From assembly GCA_002280515.1 (NCBI GenBank), contig NCEA01000042.1, positions 1 to 43,298 on the forward strand: DNA of 43,298 bases, in the 5' to 3' direction. Shown here piece after piece: positions 20,360-29,680 of this stretch; position 1 is the stretch's first letter, and each line of letters starts with the position of its first letter. A model generated the notes under the pieces. That model had not been told where the DNA came from. It worked only from the letters and a program-made list of their open reading frames with translations, and did no database searches. The DNA comes from Rhodobacterales bacterium 32-67-9. Lineage in GTDB: Bacteria; Pseudomonadota; Alphaproteobacteria; Rhodobacterales; Rhodobacteraceae. The position numbers and the translations under genes were made by a program.

Positions 20360-21253
20360 ATGAAGCGTAAAGTGACGAAGGCGATCTTTCCGGTGGCCGG
20401 TCTTGGGACGCGGTTTCTGCCGGCAACCAAGTCGATCCCCAAGGAGATCATGACGCTGGTCGATCGCCCCCTCATCCAGTACGCGATCGACGAGGCGCGC
20501 GCCGCCGGCATCAAGGAATTCATCTTCGTTACCTCGCGCGGCAAGGGCGCGCTTGAGGACTATTTCGACCACGCGCACGAACTTGAGGCGAACCTGCGCA
20601 AGGCCGGCAAGGAAGACCTGCTGGAGGCGCTGAAGGACACCAACATGGAGTCGGGCGCCATCGCCTATATCCGCCAGCACAAGGCGCTGGGCCTTGGCCA
20701 CGCGGTCTGGTGCGCCCGCCGCCTGATCGGCAACGAACCGTTCGCGGTGATCCTTCCCGACGACGTGATCGCCGCCGAAAAGCCCTGCCTTCAGCAAATG
20801 GTCGAAGCCCATGCCGAGGTCGGTGGTAACATGGTTGCCGCGATGGAAGTGCCGCATGACAAGGCCTCGGCCTACGGCGTGCTCGACATCAAGGACGACA
20901 TGGGGGCGATGGTCTCGGTCAAGGGCATGGTCGAGAAGCCGAAGGCAGACGAGGCGCCGTCGAACCTTGCCGTGATCGGGCGCTATATCCTGACGCCGAA
21001 GATCATGCAGAACCTCAACCGAATCAAGACCGGCGCGGGCGGCGAGATCCAGTTGACCGATGCGATCGCCGAGGAGATCAGGAAGTCGGGCAACGTCTAT
21101 GGCTACCGTTTCCGGGGCCAGCGCTTCGATTGCGGCTCGAAAGCCGGTTTCCTTCAGGCGACCGTGGCCTTTGGCCTTGCGCGCGAAGACCTGCACGACG
21201 AGTTCAAGCAGTTCCTCGTTGGCATGACGGCGGTGCAGAAGGCGGCCGAGTAA
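20360..21253 (+). CDS. galU: UTP-glucose-1-phosphate uridylyltransferase GalU
   Basis: A 297-residue enzyme that makes UDP-glucose for surface polysaccharides. The N-terminal nucleotide-binding loop AGLGTRFLPATKSIPKEI and the later KPKADEAPSNLAVIGRYIL are typical. The ribosome site is weak (GGTGATGTA). The 243 bases upstream are AT-rich in part (about 20215-20285) and hold no gene that I can support; a promoter is likely there but I see no clear -35/-10 pair. galE follows after 6 bases, so the two are an operon. Confidence 0.95.
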   Translation: MKRKVTKAIFPVAGLGTRFLPATKSIPKEIMTLVDRPLIQYAIDEARAAGIKEFIFVTSRGKGALEDYFDHAHELEANLRKAGKEDLLEALKDTNMESGAIAYIRQHKALGLGHAVWCARRLIGNEPFAVILPDDVIAAEKPCLQQMVEAHAEVGGNMVAAMEVPHDKASAYGVLDIKDDMGAMVSVKGMVEKPKADEAPSNLAVIGRYILTPKIMQNLNRIKTGAGGEIQLTDAIAEEIRKSGNVYGYRFRGQRFDCGSKAGFLQATVAFGLAREDLHDEFKQFLVGMTAVQKAAE

Positions 21254-21259
21254 GGACGT

Positions 21260-22092
21260 ATGACCAAGCACATTCTGGTGACGGGCGGCGCCGGATATAT
21301 CGGCTCGCACGCGTGCAAGGTGCTGAAAGCGGCCGGCTATGTCCCCGTGACGTACGACAACCTGGCGACCGGATGGCGCGATGCTGTCCGGTTCGGCCCG
21401 TTTGAGAAAGGCGATCTGGCGGACCGGGCGCGGTTGGACGAAGTCTTTGCCCGCTGGCAGCCCGTTGCTGTCATGCATTTTGCCGCGATCAGCCTAGTCG
21501 GAGACGCGATGCGCGATCCCGGCAGTTACTGGCGGGTCAATGTCCTTGGTGCGCTGAACCTGATCGAGGCCACGATTGCCGCGGGATGCAGGGATTTCGT
21601 CTTCTCCTCTATTTCAACGTCGCCGGCGCCGATCCCGGCGGCGAGGTCGGAGAGTTTCACCGGCCCGAGACGCATCTGATCCCACTGATGCTGGATGCGA
21701 TCGACGGCAAGCGGCCGGCTCTGACGGTGTTCGGCACCGACTATCCCACCCGCGACGGCACCTGCATCCGCGACTATGTCCACGTGATGGACCTGGTCGA
21801 CGCCCATGTTGCCGGTCTGAAATGGCTCGAGGCGGGTCAAGGTTCCCGCGTCTTCTGCCTTGGGACCGGCCGCGGGTTTTCCGTTCGCGAGGTGATCGAC
21901 CAGTCGCGCGTGGTGACGAACCGCGACGTGCCGATCACTTTCGGCGAACGGCGGGCCGGCGACGCGGTCAGCCTTGTGTCGGGCAGCGAACGGGCGCGGC
22001 GGGATCTCGGCTGGCAACCCGCGCGGTCGGACATGGCGACGATGATCGCCGACGCCTGGCGCTGGCACCAGTCTGGGCATTTTGAGAAGTAG
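21260..22092 (+). pseudogene. galE: UDP-glucose 4-epimerase GalE, interrupted by an internal deletion and frameshift
   Basis: GalE interconverts UDP-glucose and UDP-galactose. The first frame gives the NAD-binding half with GGAGYIG at 9-15 and stays on the family to FVFSS (residues 113-117), then leaves it and stops at 21679. The family resumes in another frame at about 21608 with YFNVAGADPGGEVGE and continues to the TAG at 22090-22092, including TRDGTCIRDYVHV. About 50 residues are missing in between, which normally include the catalytic Ser and the YxxxK motif. The pieces sum to about 277 residues against about 327. As read, the gene cannot make an active enzyme. Everything else is well conserved, so the break is either very recent or an assembly error. 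Confidence 0.85.
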
Positions 22093-22311
22093 CGGCGGAA
22101 CGCGCCGGAATCGTTGCGTTTTCCGCAAGGACTTGGTTCGACAATGCAGTTTACCTGAAACCGGGCGGTCTGTATCCTGCCGCGGCAGGCGGGATCGAGG
22201 CAGGTCATCCGCCGGGCGCGTCCCCCCGCGTTCCGGATCGGTCAGAGCAACCTCGTCTTAAGCCGCGTCGCGTAGGACTGGCCCTGAACGGGCCGGAAAC
22301 GAAGGAAACGA

Positions 22312-23322
22312 ATGGGCCTTTGGGACAGATACCGCCTGCGGCTTCGGCGCAAGCGTCTTCGGGCCCGGGCATTCCGCAAGCGGCGGGAACTGTCGGCCGT
22401 CTCTGACCGGACGACAGCGATCGGCGCCGACGATATCCTTCTTATCGTGGTGCTACGGAACGAACGTATCCGCCTGCCGTATTTCATGCGCTACTACCGA
22501 GACCTTGGCATCACGCATTTCCTCGTAGTCGACAACGGTTCGGACGATGGGTCGCGTGACTATCTCGCGGCGCAGCGCGATGTGTCGCTGTGGACGACCT
22601 CGGCCAGCTACCGGGGATCGCGCTATGGGGCGGACTGGATCAACTGGCTCTTGATGCGCCACGGCCAGGGGCACTGGATCCTTGCGGTCGATGTCGACGA
22701 ATTCTTCATCTACCCGTTCTGCGACACGCGGCCGATCCGGGCACTGACCGACTGGCTCGACACCTATTCGGTGCGCACCTTCCCGGCGATGGTCGTCGAC
22801 ATGTATCCCAAGGGACCGATCGACACGGAGCCTTACCGCGAAGGCAAGAACCCCTTCGATATCGCCGGCTATTTCGACAGCGGCAACTACACGATCGCCA
22901 AGAACCCGACCTTGGGGAACCTGTGGATTCAGGGCGGGCCGCGCGCGCGCGTGATGTTCGCCGGCAACCCGAAGGAAGCCCCGTCGCTCAACAAGATACC
23001 ACTCGTGAAGTGGCACCGATCCTATTGCTACGCCAGTTCGACGCACATGCTTCTGCCGCGCGGCCTGAACCTGACCTATGACGAATGGGGGGGAGAGAAG
23101 GCGTCCGGCTGCCTCCTGCACGCGAAGTTTCTCTCGACCTTCAAGGACAAGGTTGCCGAAGAACTGCACCGGCGCGAACATTTTGCCGAAAGCCGTGAAT
23201 ACATCGCCTATGCCGAGACGCTGAAAGACGATGCGGTCCTGTGGTGCAAATGGTCCGAGAAATACATCAACTGGCGCCAGCTTGAGATCCTCGGGCTCAT
23301 GTCGAAGGGAAACTGGGCGTGA
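22312..23322 (+). CDS. GT2/GT92-like glycosyltransferase
   Basis: A 336-residue cytoplasmic glycosyltransferase without membrane segments. It has the RNE of VVLRNER at 49-51, VVDNGSDDGS (72-81) and a metal-binding DVDEFF at 127-132, the layout of bacterial proteins related to GT2 and GT92 families. A basic N-terminus (RYRLRLRRKRLRARAFRKRR) may help it sit on the membrane. AAGGAAACG precedes the ATG. The TGA overlaps the GTG of the next gene (GTGA). It probably adds a sugar to a surface glycan together with the following gene; donor and acceptor cannot be read from sequence. Confidence 0.85.
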   Translation: MGLWDRYRLRLRRKRLRARAFRKRRELSAVSDRTTAIGADDILLIVVLRNERIRLPYFMRYYRDLGITHFLVVDNGSDDGSRDYLAAQRDVSLWTTSASYRGSRYGADWINWLLMRHGQGHWILAVDVDEFFIYPFCDTRPIRALTDWLDTYSVRTFPAMVVDMYPKGPIDTEPYREGKNPFDIAGYFDSGNYTIAKNPTLGNLWIQGGPRARVMFAGNPKEAPSLNKIPLVKWHRSYCYASSTHMLLPRGLNLTYDEWGGEKASGCLLHAKFLSTFKDKVAEELHRREHFAESREYIAYAETLKDDAVLWCKWSEKYINWRQLEILGLMSKGNWA

Positions 23323-25022
23323 CCTCGACGTTGGGCTTCATCATGATGTGTCACACCGCTCTCGACCGGGCCGCGCAGGTGGCGCGCTTCTGGGCCGAGG
23401 CCGGCTGCCCCATGGTGATCCATGTCGACCGGCGGGTAAGTCCGGCCAAGTACCAGGGCCTCGTCGATGCGCTCGCGGATCTTGAGATTGTGAGCTTTTC
23501 GCGCCGCTACGCCTGCGAGTGGGGCACCTGGTCGCTGGTGGCCGCGACCCAGGCGGCGGCGACGCAGGTGCTCGCCCGCCATCCGCGCGTGCGCCATGTC
23601 TTCCTCGCCTCCGGGTCCTGCCTGCCGCTTCGCCCGGTGGAGGAGCTGATCGACTATCTCGACGAGCGGCCCAACACCGACTTCATCGAAAGCGTCACCA
23701 CCTCGGACGTCAGCTGGACCATCGGCGGGTTCGACTCCGAGCGGTTCACCCTGCGGTTCCCGTTCTCGTGGCGCAAGCAGCGGCCGTTCTTCGACGCCTA
23801 CGTCAAGATCCAGCGGCGGCTCAGGGTAAGGCGGCGGGTTCCGAAGGGAATCGTGCCGCACCTGGGCAGCCAGTGGTGGTGCTTGACCCGCCAGACCTTG
23901 TCGGCGATCCTGGAAGACCCCGACCGCAAGCTGCATGACCGCTATTTCAAGCGGGTCTGGATTCCCGACGAAAGCTATTTCCAGACGCTCGCGCGGCTCT
24001 ATTCCACGCAGATCGAAAGCCGGTCGCTGACCCTGTCGAAGTTCGACGTGCAGGGAAAGCCGCACTCGTTCTACGACGATCACCTTCAGCTTCTGCGCCG
24101 CTCGGACTGCTTTGTCGCGCGCAAGATCTGGCCGCATGCCGACCGGCTCTACCGCACCTTCCTGGCCCCCGCGTCGGAGCAGGCGGCGCGGGCCGAGCCC
24201 AATCCGGGCAAGATCGACCGGCTTTTCGCCAAGGCGGTGGAGCGGCGGACCCGCGGCCGGGCCGGGCTTTACATGCAAAGCCGCTTTCCCCGGAAGGACC
24301 ACGAAAACGGCAAGACCAGCGCGCCCTATTCCGTCCTTCACGGCTTTTCCGATCTCTTCGAGAATTTCGACATCTGGCTGTCGAAATCGGTGGGCGGCCG
24401 CGTGCACGGCCACCTTTTCGGTCCCGGTCGCGCGGAATTCGCAGGGGGAGAGACGGTTTTCAACGGCGCGCTCAGCGACAGCGCGGCATTGCGCGATTAC
24501 AATCCGAGGTCGTTCCTGACCAACCTGATCTGGAACACGCGCGGTGAACGCCAGTGCTTCCAGTTCAGCCCGCGCGACAATCAGGACTGCAACTGGTTCA
24601 TGGCGACCGACCCGAACGCCCAAATCTCGGTGATCTCGGGTACATGGGCGGTGCCGCTTTTGCGGTCAAACATGAATTTCTCGGATATCCGGAAAGAGGC
24701 CGCGCGGCTGCAAAAGATCGAGACGGAGCATCTGGCGATCCTGCGGACGATGTTCGTAAAGGCGCGAGTGCGGATCTGGACGATGGCCGAGTTCATCGAG
24801 AACCCGATGGAATCGTTGCAGGGCATCGTCGACGAGATCCGGCCGCGCGCGCCGCGCCAGGTTGCGGAGGTGCCGAAGATGGTCGACCTGACCGGGTTCG
24901 GCCAGTTCCTGCAAAACCTCAAGAACCAGGGCATGCAACCGACCCTGATGGGCGATTTCTCGGTCGGCAGCGATCCGCGTCCGACGACGACCGATCGCGG
25001 CCGGCCGTATCTGGTGCGCTAG
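23319..25022 (+). CDS. GT14-like (core-2/xylosyltransferase type) glycosyltransferase with C-terminal extension
   Basis: A 567-residue protein. Residues 1-270 resemble the GT14 branching beta-1,6-N-acetylglucosaminyltransferase/xylosyltransferase fold: GFIMMCHTALDRAAQ, VIHVDRRVSP, VFLASGSCLPLRP, GSQWWCLTR and IPDESYFQTL. The remaining 300 residues form a second domain, as in other alphaproteobacterial members, with no function I can name; RFPFSW and SGTWAVPLLRS are visible landmarks. The start is GTG at 23319, overlapping the previous stop. It is likely coupled to the GT upstream and to the sulfotransferase 3 bases downstream, as one glycan-decorating operon. Confidence 0.85.
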   Translation: MTSTLGFIMMCHTALDRAAQVARFWAEAGCPMVIHVDRRVSPAKYQGLVDALADLEIVSFSRRYACEWGTWSLVAATQAAATQVLARHPRVRHVFLASGSCLPLRPVEELIDYLDERPNTDFIESVTTSDVSWTIGGFDSERFTLRFPFSWRKQRPFFDAYVKIQRRLRVRRRVPKGIVPHLGSQWWCLTRQTLSAILEDPDRKLHDRYFKRVWIPDESYFQTLARLYSTQIESRSLTLSKFDVQGKPHSFYDDHLQLLRRSDCFVARKIWPHADRLYRTFLAPASEQAARAEPNPGKIDRLFAKAVERRTRGRAGLYMQSRFPRKDHENGKTSAPYSVLHGFSDLFENFDIWLSKSVGGRVHGHLFGPGRAEFAGGETVFNGALSDSAALRDYNPRSFLTNLIWNTRGERQCFQFSPRDNQDCNWFMATDPNAQISVISGTWAVPLLRSNMNFSDIRKEAARLQKIETEHLAILRTMFVKARVRIWTMAEFIENPMESLQGIVDEIRPRAPRQVAEVPKMVDLTGFGQFLQNLKNQGMQPTLMGDFSVGSDPRPTTTDRGRPYLVR

Positions 25023-25025
25023 GGG

Positions 25026-26450
25026 ATGTCCGGCATGTCCCGTCCCTTCGACTATTTCGTGATTTTTGCCGAGATGCGCACCGGCTCGAACCTCCTGGAG
25101 GCGACGCTGGGGCAGGTCGCTGGGCTGACTTGCCACGGCGAGGTCTTCAATCCCGACCATATGGGCGGACCGAACGTGGATGAGGCTCTCGGCATCACGA
25201 TGGCCGAGCGGATCGCCGATCCGGCGGCACTTCTCGCCCGAATCCGCTCGGCCCCCGGCTTCAACGGGTTCCGCTTCTTCTTCGATCACGAACCCCGCGT
25301 TTTGGACGAGGTTCTGAACGATCCGCGCTGTGCCAAGATCGTGCTCAGCCGCAATCCGGTCGATTGCTACATCAGCCTCAAGATTGCCTATAACACCAAG
25401 CGCTGGCAGCTCAGCGACGTGAAGGATCGCATCGTCTGGAAGCCGCCCTTCAAACCGGCGGAGTTCGAGGCGTTTCTGGCCGAACGTCAGGCCTTCCAGC
25501 TCCGGCTCCTCAACGCGCTTCAGGTCACGGGGCAGACGGCCTTCTACCTCGATTACGAGGATTCGCTGCGTGTCGATGTGATTAACGGGCTTTTGCAGTT
25601 CCTCGGCATCGAAGATCGGCTGGGCGCCATTTCCGGCGATCTGGTGCGCCAGAACCCCGAAGAGATGGCCGACAAGGTGCGCAACTTCCCCGAGATGGAG
25701 GAGGCGCTGGCGCGGATCGACTGGGCAAGCCTCGCGCGGACGCCGAATTTCGAGCCGCGGCGCGGGCCGGGTGTGCCGCGCGTCGTCGCCGCGCGCGGCG
25801 CGCCGCTTCTCTATCTGCCGCTGCCGCCCTATGACGACGCCCATATCCGCGACTGGCTGTCGCAACTCGGCACTGGCGGCATCGAGGAGAATTTTACGCA
25901 AAAGTCCCTTCGGGCATGGAAGCGCAAGGCGCCGGGCCACCGCAGCTTCACCGTGCTTCGCCATCCGGTGACGCGCGCCAACGATGCCTTCAACGCGGTC
26001 ATGATGCGTGATGGACTTGCCGACCTGCGTGGGACATTGCGGGGCCACTACGGCGTTCCGATCCCGCCGGACGACGCGGTCACGGCGATGGGTCCGGAAG
26101 ATTGGCGCGCGGCGCTGGTCGGCTTTCTGGGCTTCGTGAAGGCCAACCTCGCCGGCCAGACCGGGGTCCGGCAGGACGCGCTCTGGGGCACGCAATGGTC
26201 GGTCCTGAACGGGATCGCGAACTTCGTCCCGCCGGACCTTCTCTGTCGGGAAGAGACCCTGGCGGCCGATCTCGCCTATCTGGCGAAGGCGGCACAGGTC
26301 AAGGCGCCGGCCTTGTCCGCAGTCGCGCCCATCGGCGCCGGGGTGCCAGTGGCCGCCATCCATGACAAGGAGGTGGAGAGCCTGGTTCGCGACGTCTATC
26401 GCCGCGATTACATGTCCTTCGGCTTCGGCGCCTGGAAAACGCCGAAATAG
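25026..26450 (+). CDS. Stf0-type sulfotransferase with a second sulfotransferase-like C-terminal module
   Basis: A 474-residue protein. The N-terminal part (1-250) matches Stf0-type sulfotransferases: EMRTGSNLLEATLG (16-29) is the PAPS 5'-phosphosulfate loop and CHGEVFNPDH follows; KIVLSRNPVDCYISLKIA supplies the 3'-phosphate-binding Arg/Ser. From about residue 255 a second module contains FTVLRHPVTRANDAF (near 308-322), which resembles the 3'-phosphate site of carbohydrate sulfotransferases. Proteins of this type are often labelled NodH. It likely sulfates a surface sugar. ATG at 25026 follows the previous stop closely; an ATG 9 bases later is possible. It converges on ptsN with 4 bases between stops. 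Confidence 0.82.
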   Translation: MSGMSRPFDYFVIFAEMRTGSNLLEATLGQVAGLTCHGEVFNPDHMGGPNVDEALGITMAERIADPAALLARIRSAPGFNGFRFFFDHEPRVLDEVLNDPRCAKIVLSRNPVDCYISLKIAYNTKRWQLSDVKDRIVWKPPFKPAEFEAFLAERQAFQLRLLNALQVTGQTAFYLDYEDSLRVDVINGLLQFLGIEDRLGAISGDLVRQNPEEMADKVRNFPEMEEALARIDWASLARTPNFEPRRGPGVPRVVAARGAPLLYLPLPPYDDAHIRDWLSQLGTGGIEENFTQKSLRAWKRKAPGHRSFTVLRHPVTRANDAFNAVMMRDGLADLRGTLRGHYGVPIPPDDAVTAMGPEDWRAALVGFLGFVKANLAGQTGVRQDALWGTQWSVLNGIANFVPPDLLCREETLAADLAYLAKAAQVKAPALSAVAPIGAGVPVAAIHDKEVESLVRDVYRRDYMSFGFGAWKTPK

Positions 26451-26454
26451 GCTC

Positions 26455-26919
26455 TCAGGCAGCCTGGGTGGAGCGCGCCTCGGTCAGCACCGCGTGCAGC
26501 GCCGCCGGATCGCTGTTGGCCCGAAGCTTGGCGCAGGTGGCTGCGTCGCGCATGGTGCGCGAGACGAGCGCCAACGCCTTTAGATGGTCGACACCGGAAT
26601 CCTTCGGCGCGAAGAGCGCGAAGACCAGATCGACCGGCTGGCGATCGACCGCGTCGAAGTCGAGCGGCTTCTCCAGCCGGAGAAACACGCCCACGACACG
26701 GTCGATCCCTTCGAGCCGGGCATGCGGCAGGGCGACGCCGTGGCCGACGCCCGTTGGCCCAAGACTTTCACGTTCCTGGAGCGCATCCACGGTCTCGGCG
26801 GCGTTGAGTCCGTAGACCGACTGCGCTACCTCGCCGAGATCCTGGAAGAGCCGTTTCTTGCTGGTCGCATGGCCGAGGACCCGGACGGCTGCCGGCTTGA
26901 GAAGGCTTGTAAGTTCCAT
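26455..26919 (-). CDS. ptsN: Nitrogen-type PTS enzyme IIA (PtsN)
   Basis: A 154-residue regulatory phosphocarrier of the PTS-Ntr system, with no sugar transport role. His66 in GVALPHARL is the phosphorylation site, and GVGHGVALPH is the family signature. VFALFAPKDSGVDHLKALALVSR completes the IIA fold. It is the last gene of the lpt-rpoN-hpf-ptsN run, the common proteobacterial order, 35 bases after hpf. Confidence 0.95.
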   Translation of the reverse strand: MELTSLLKPAAVRVLGHATSKKRLFQDLGEVAQSVYGLNAAETVDALQERESLGPTGVGHGVALPHARLEGIDRVVGVFLRLEKPLDFDAVDRQPVDLVFALFAPKDSGVDHLKALALVSRTMRDAATCAKLRANSDPAALHAVLTEARSTQAA

Positions 26920-26954
26920 ATGCCTTGCTTTTCCGCGCCGGCCAGGCCGGCGTC

Positions 26955-27530
26955 CTATTTGCTGGCCGACGGATCGATCCAGCCGACGTTACCATCATCC
27001 CGGCGATGGACCACATTCACCCCGCCGTTCTTTTCGTTGCGAAAGACCAGAAGCGGTGCCCCTGCAAGCTCCATCTGCATCACCGCCTCGCCGACCGACA
27101 GGGACGGAATTTGCGTCTCCATCTCGGCGATGATCATCGGTTGCAGCGAGTCGGGTTCCGAATCCGCCGATCCTCCGTTCGCGGCGAGCACATACATGCC
27201 CGCCCCGGCGAATTCAACCGGTTCGGTGCGGTCGCGGTGATGGTCCTTCAGGCGACGCTTGTAGCGACGCAACTGCTTGTCCATCTTTTCGCGGCACGCC
27301 TCGAAGGCGGCATAGACCTCGGTCGCGTTGCCTTTCGCGGTGGCGGACAGGCCGGTGGACAGATGGACGGTTGCCTCGCAGATGAACTCGTAAGCATCAC
27401 GGGAAAAGATCACGATGGCGTCTGTCGGTCGCTGCGAATACTTCTCGACCGTCTCGCCGAGTTCCGATTTCACATGGGTCTGCAAAGCATCCCCAACGTC
27501 GATCTGCTTGCCACTGATCCTGTATCGCAT
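26955..27530 (-). CDS. hpf: Long-form ribosome hibernation promoting factor
   Basis: A 191-residue protein that inactivates ribosomes in stationary phase by forming 100S dimers. The N-terminal S30AE domain (1-100) starts MRYRISGKQIDVGDAL and contains the basic helix REKMDKQLRRYKRRLKDHH. A linker follows, then the C-terminal dimerisation domain (about 130-187) with MIIAEMETQIPSLSVGEAVMQM. A very good ribosome site, AGGAGG, lies 5 bases before the ATG, suggesting strong expression. It sits between rpoN and ptsN. Confidence 0.95.
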   Translation of the reverse strand: MRYRISGKQIDVGDALQTHVKSELGETVEKYSQRPTDAIVIFSRDAYEFICEATVHLSTGLSATAKGNATEVYAAFEACREKMDKQLRRYKRRLKDHHRDRTEPVEFAGAGMYVLAANGGSADSEPDSLQPMIIAEMETQIPSLSVGEAVMQMELAGAPLLVFRNEKNGGVNVVHRRDDGNVGWIDPSASK

Positions 27531-27609
27531 GACGCCTCCTATGGTTGAATTAACCTAGTTATGATCGCGCTAGACGATTTTGCGGGTTTGATCTCCGGAT
27601 GTGGGAAGA

Positions 27610-28896
27610 TCATTTCCCTCTTGCTGCCGTCTGCGGCCGATCGGTTACGGAAACCTTCCGATTCTTTCGCCCGAACGATGAGGGTATGCGCATGCATTTG
27701 CGATATTTGGCGACAGTTCTGCGGGAGATGTCAACGCCCTCGTTCCGAAGTTCAGCGCAAATCCGGTCGTCTGCAAGCGGCGCGCCAGCGGATTCGTCAG
27801 CGATGATGGCTCGAATCCGGCGCTGGATGTCGAAGGGCGAAATTCCCCCGTCGGCACCGGGTAGTGCATGCGAAAAGAACAATGACAGCGGATAGACGGA
27901 ATTTTCCGCCAGAAGCGCCTTTCCAGCAAGGGCGCGGCCCAGGGTCGACGCATGCATGGCCAGCGCGGCCGCCGCATCGGCGCGGGTTACCGGCGCGATC
28001 GTCTCGTGATGACCGAGGAAGAATGCTGACTGGGTCGCGGCAATATATTCACCGATTCGCAGAAGCGTCTCGCGCCGCGCGGCGAGGCCGGCCGACATGC
28101 GGCCAGCCCGATCGAAGAGCGCGCGTTGTTCGTCGGTCTCAAGGCTGCGCCGGGTCACCTCCATCGCGGAAAGGCGCGGTAGCGAGCCGTTCAGAAGCGT
28201 GACCGACAGCCGGCCTTGCGGACCCCTCTCCACGACAAGCTCCGGCACGGTGACATCGACCGCGCCGGCCGCTTCGGTGATCGGCGTCGAGCTGAAGCTG
28301 CGCAGAAGGGCGGCGATCCGCTCCAGCGCCGCGGTCGGCTGGCCGAGGCTTCGGCCAAGCTTGCCCCAGTGTTCCGCGGCGAAATCGTCGAGATGGCGCG
28401 CCGCGGCGTGGGCGAGGCCGCGCTCGATCCCCGCCTCGGCGAGTTGCAATTCCAGGCATTCGGCAAGGCTTCGGGCGCCGATCCCCGCCGGCTCGCAGCG
28501 CTGAAGCGCCATGAGGCCGGCATCGAGCACGTCGATCGGCGCGCCGGTGTCCTCGGCGATCGTGTCGAGGGGCACGTCGAGGTAGCCGTCCTCGCGCAAC
28601 TCGCCGATCAGATAGAGTGCGGCAGCCTCGGTCGCGGGGTCCAGCCGCTGCAGCGCGATCTGGCGATGCAGGTTGTCGAGCAGATTTTCCGGTGCCACGG
28701 CAGTGGCCAGAGCGTAGTCATAGGCCGGCATGGCGCCGTCCTGCGGTTCGACGACCAGAAACGGATTTTCCTCGGCCTCGCGCGCGATCTCGTCGGCCAG
28801 CGCATGGGTCGGCATCCTGAGCAGCGCGAGCCACTGGCGCATCATCGGCGACAGCGCGATGCCCTGCCGCTGGGAAAGCCTCATGCCGGATTTCAT
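27610..28896 (-). CDS. rpoN: RNA polymerase sigma-54 factor RpoN
   Basis: A 428-residue sigma-54. Region I is LSQRQGIALSPMMRQWLALLRMP with the following EENPFLVV acidic-aromatic stretch. The core-binding region includes LQRCEPAGIGARSLAECLELQL. The DNA-binding part has MHASTLGRALAGKALLAENSVYPLSLFF where many RpoN proteins have a MHESTVSR and PRG-like sequence, so the -12 reading helix is divergent. The RpoN box is SRRTVAKYR, followed by about 25 extra residues. Start choice: ATG at 28896 has GGAA 6 bases upstream; ATGs at 28902 and 28884 are alternatives, and a longer frame overlapping lptB is unlikely. Its place after lptB and before hpf is canonical. Confidence 0.9.
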   Translation of the reverse strand: MKSGMRLSQRQGIALSPMMRQWLALLRMPTHALADEIAREAEENPFLVVEPQDGAMPAYDYALATAVAPENLLDNLHRQIALQRLDPATEAAALYLIGELREDGYLDVPLDTIAEDTGAPIDVLDAGLMALQRCEPAGIGARSLAECLELQLAEAGIERGLAHAAARHLDDFAAEHWGKLGRSLGQPTAALERIAALLRSFSSTPITEAAGAVDVTVPELVVERGPQGRLSVTLLNGSLPRLSAMEVTRRSLETDEQRALFDRAGRMSAGLAARRETLLRIGEYIAATQSAFFLGHHETIAPVTRADAAAALAMHASTLGRALAGKALLAENSVYPLSLFFSHALPGADGGISPFDIQRRIRAIIADESAGAPLADDRICAELRNEGVDISRRTVAKYRKCMRIPSSFGRKNRKVSVTDRPQTAARGK

Positions 28897-28918
28897 CGCC
28901 ATTTCCGGTGCGGTCCCG

Positions 28919-29680
28919 TCAGAGGATGCGAAAGTTCTGGCCCAGATAGACCCGGCGGACATTCTCGTCGCGCACCACCTCATCGGCAGTGCCGCTCATC
29001 AGCACCACGCCATCGTGAAGGATATAGGCCCGGTCGACGATTTCCAGCGTCTCGCGGACATTGTGATCGGTGATCAGCACGCCGATGCCGCGCGACTTGA
29101 GATCCTGGACAAGATGGCGGATGTCGCCGACCGAGATCGGATCGACCCCCGCGAAAGGTTCGTCGAGCAACAGGTACTTCGGATCGGCGGCAAGGCAGCG
29201 CGCGATCTCCACCCGCCGCCGTTCACCGCCCGAAAGGGCCAGCGCAGGGGCGCGGCGCAGATGGGTGATGGAAAACTCCGACAGCAATTCCTCAAGCCGT
29301 TCCCGGCGCTTGTGGACGTCGGACTCGGTGATTTCGAGCACGGCGAGGATATTGTCCTCGACCGACAGCCCGCGAAAGATCGACACTTCCTGCGGCAGGT
29401 ACCCGATCCCGAGCCGCGCGCGGCGGTACATCGGCAGGCCGGTCACGTCGCGCCCGTCGATCAGCACCTGACCGGCATCCGGCGCGATGAGGCCGGCGAT
29501 GTTGTAAAAGCACGTGGTCTTGCCCGACCCGTTCGGTCCGAGCAGGGCGACGACCTCGCCCCGCGCCAGTTCCAGCGAGACGTCGCGGATCACCGGACGG
29601 CGGCGATAGCTCTTGCGAAGGTGAAGGACGCGCAGACCGGCGCTGCCCTCGGCCAGCTTCAGATCGGGCGGCGGGGCCAT
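28919..29680 (-). CDS. lptB: LPS export ABC transporter ATPase LptB
   Basis: A 253-residue cytoplasmic ATPase that powers lipopolysaccharide extraction by LptFG. Walker A is GPNGSGKTT (48-56), the signature LSGGE is at 149-153, Walker B is YLLLDEP (169-175) with catalytic Glu174, and the switch His lies in [10 protein letters not shown]. Its ATG overlaps the lptA stop. The partners lptA and lptC are directly upstream; lptF and lptG are not in the window. Confidence 0.96.
   Translation of the reverse strand: MAPPPDLKLAEGSAGLRVLHLRKSYRRRPVIRDVSLELARGEVVALLGPNGSGKTTCFYNIAGLIAPDAGQVLIDGRDVTGLPMYRRARLGIGYLPQEVSIFRGLSVEDNILAVLEITESDVHKRRERLEELLSEFSITHLRRAPALALSGGERRRVEIARCLAADPKYLLLDEPFAGVDPISVGDIRHLVQDLKSRGIGVLITDHNVRETLEIVDRAYILHDGVVLMSGTADEVVRDENVRRVYLGQNFRIL

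Noticed and set aside
21605-21612. Insertion sequence or other mobile element causing the galE break
   Set aside because: There is no inserted sequence or target duplication; the two halves are joined directly with sequence missing.
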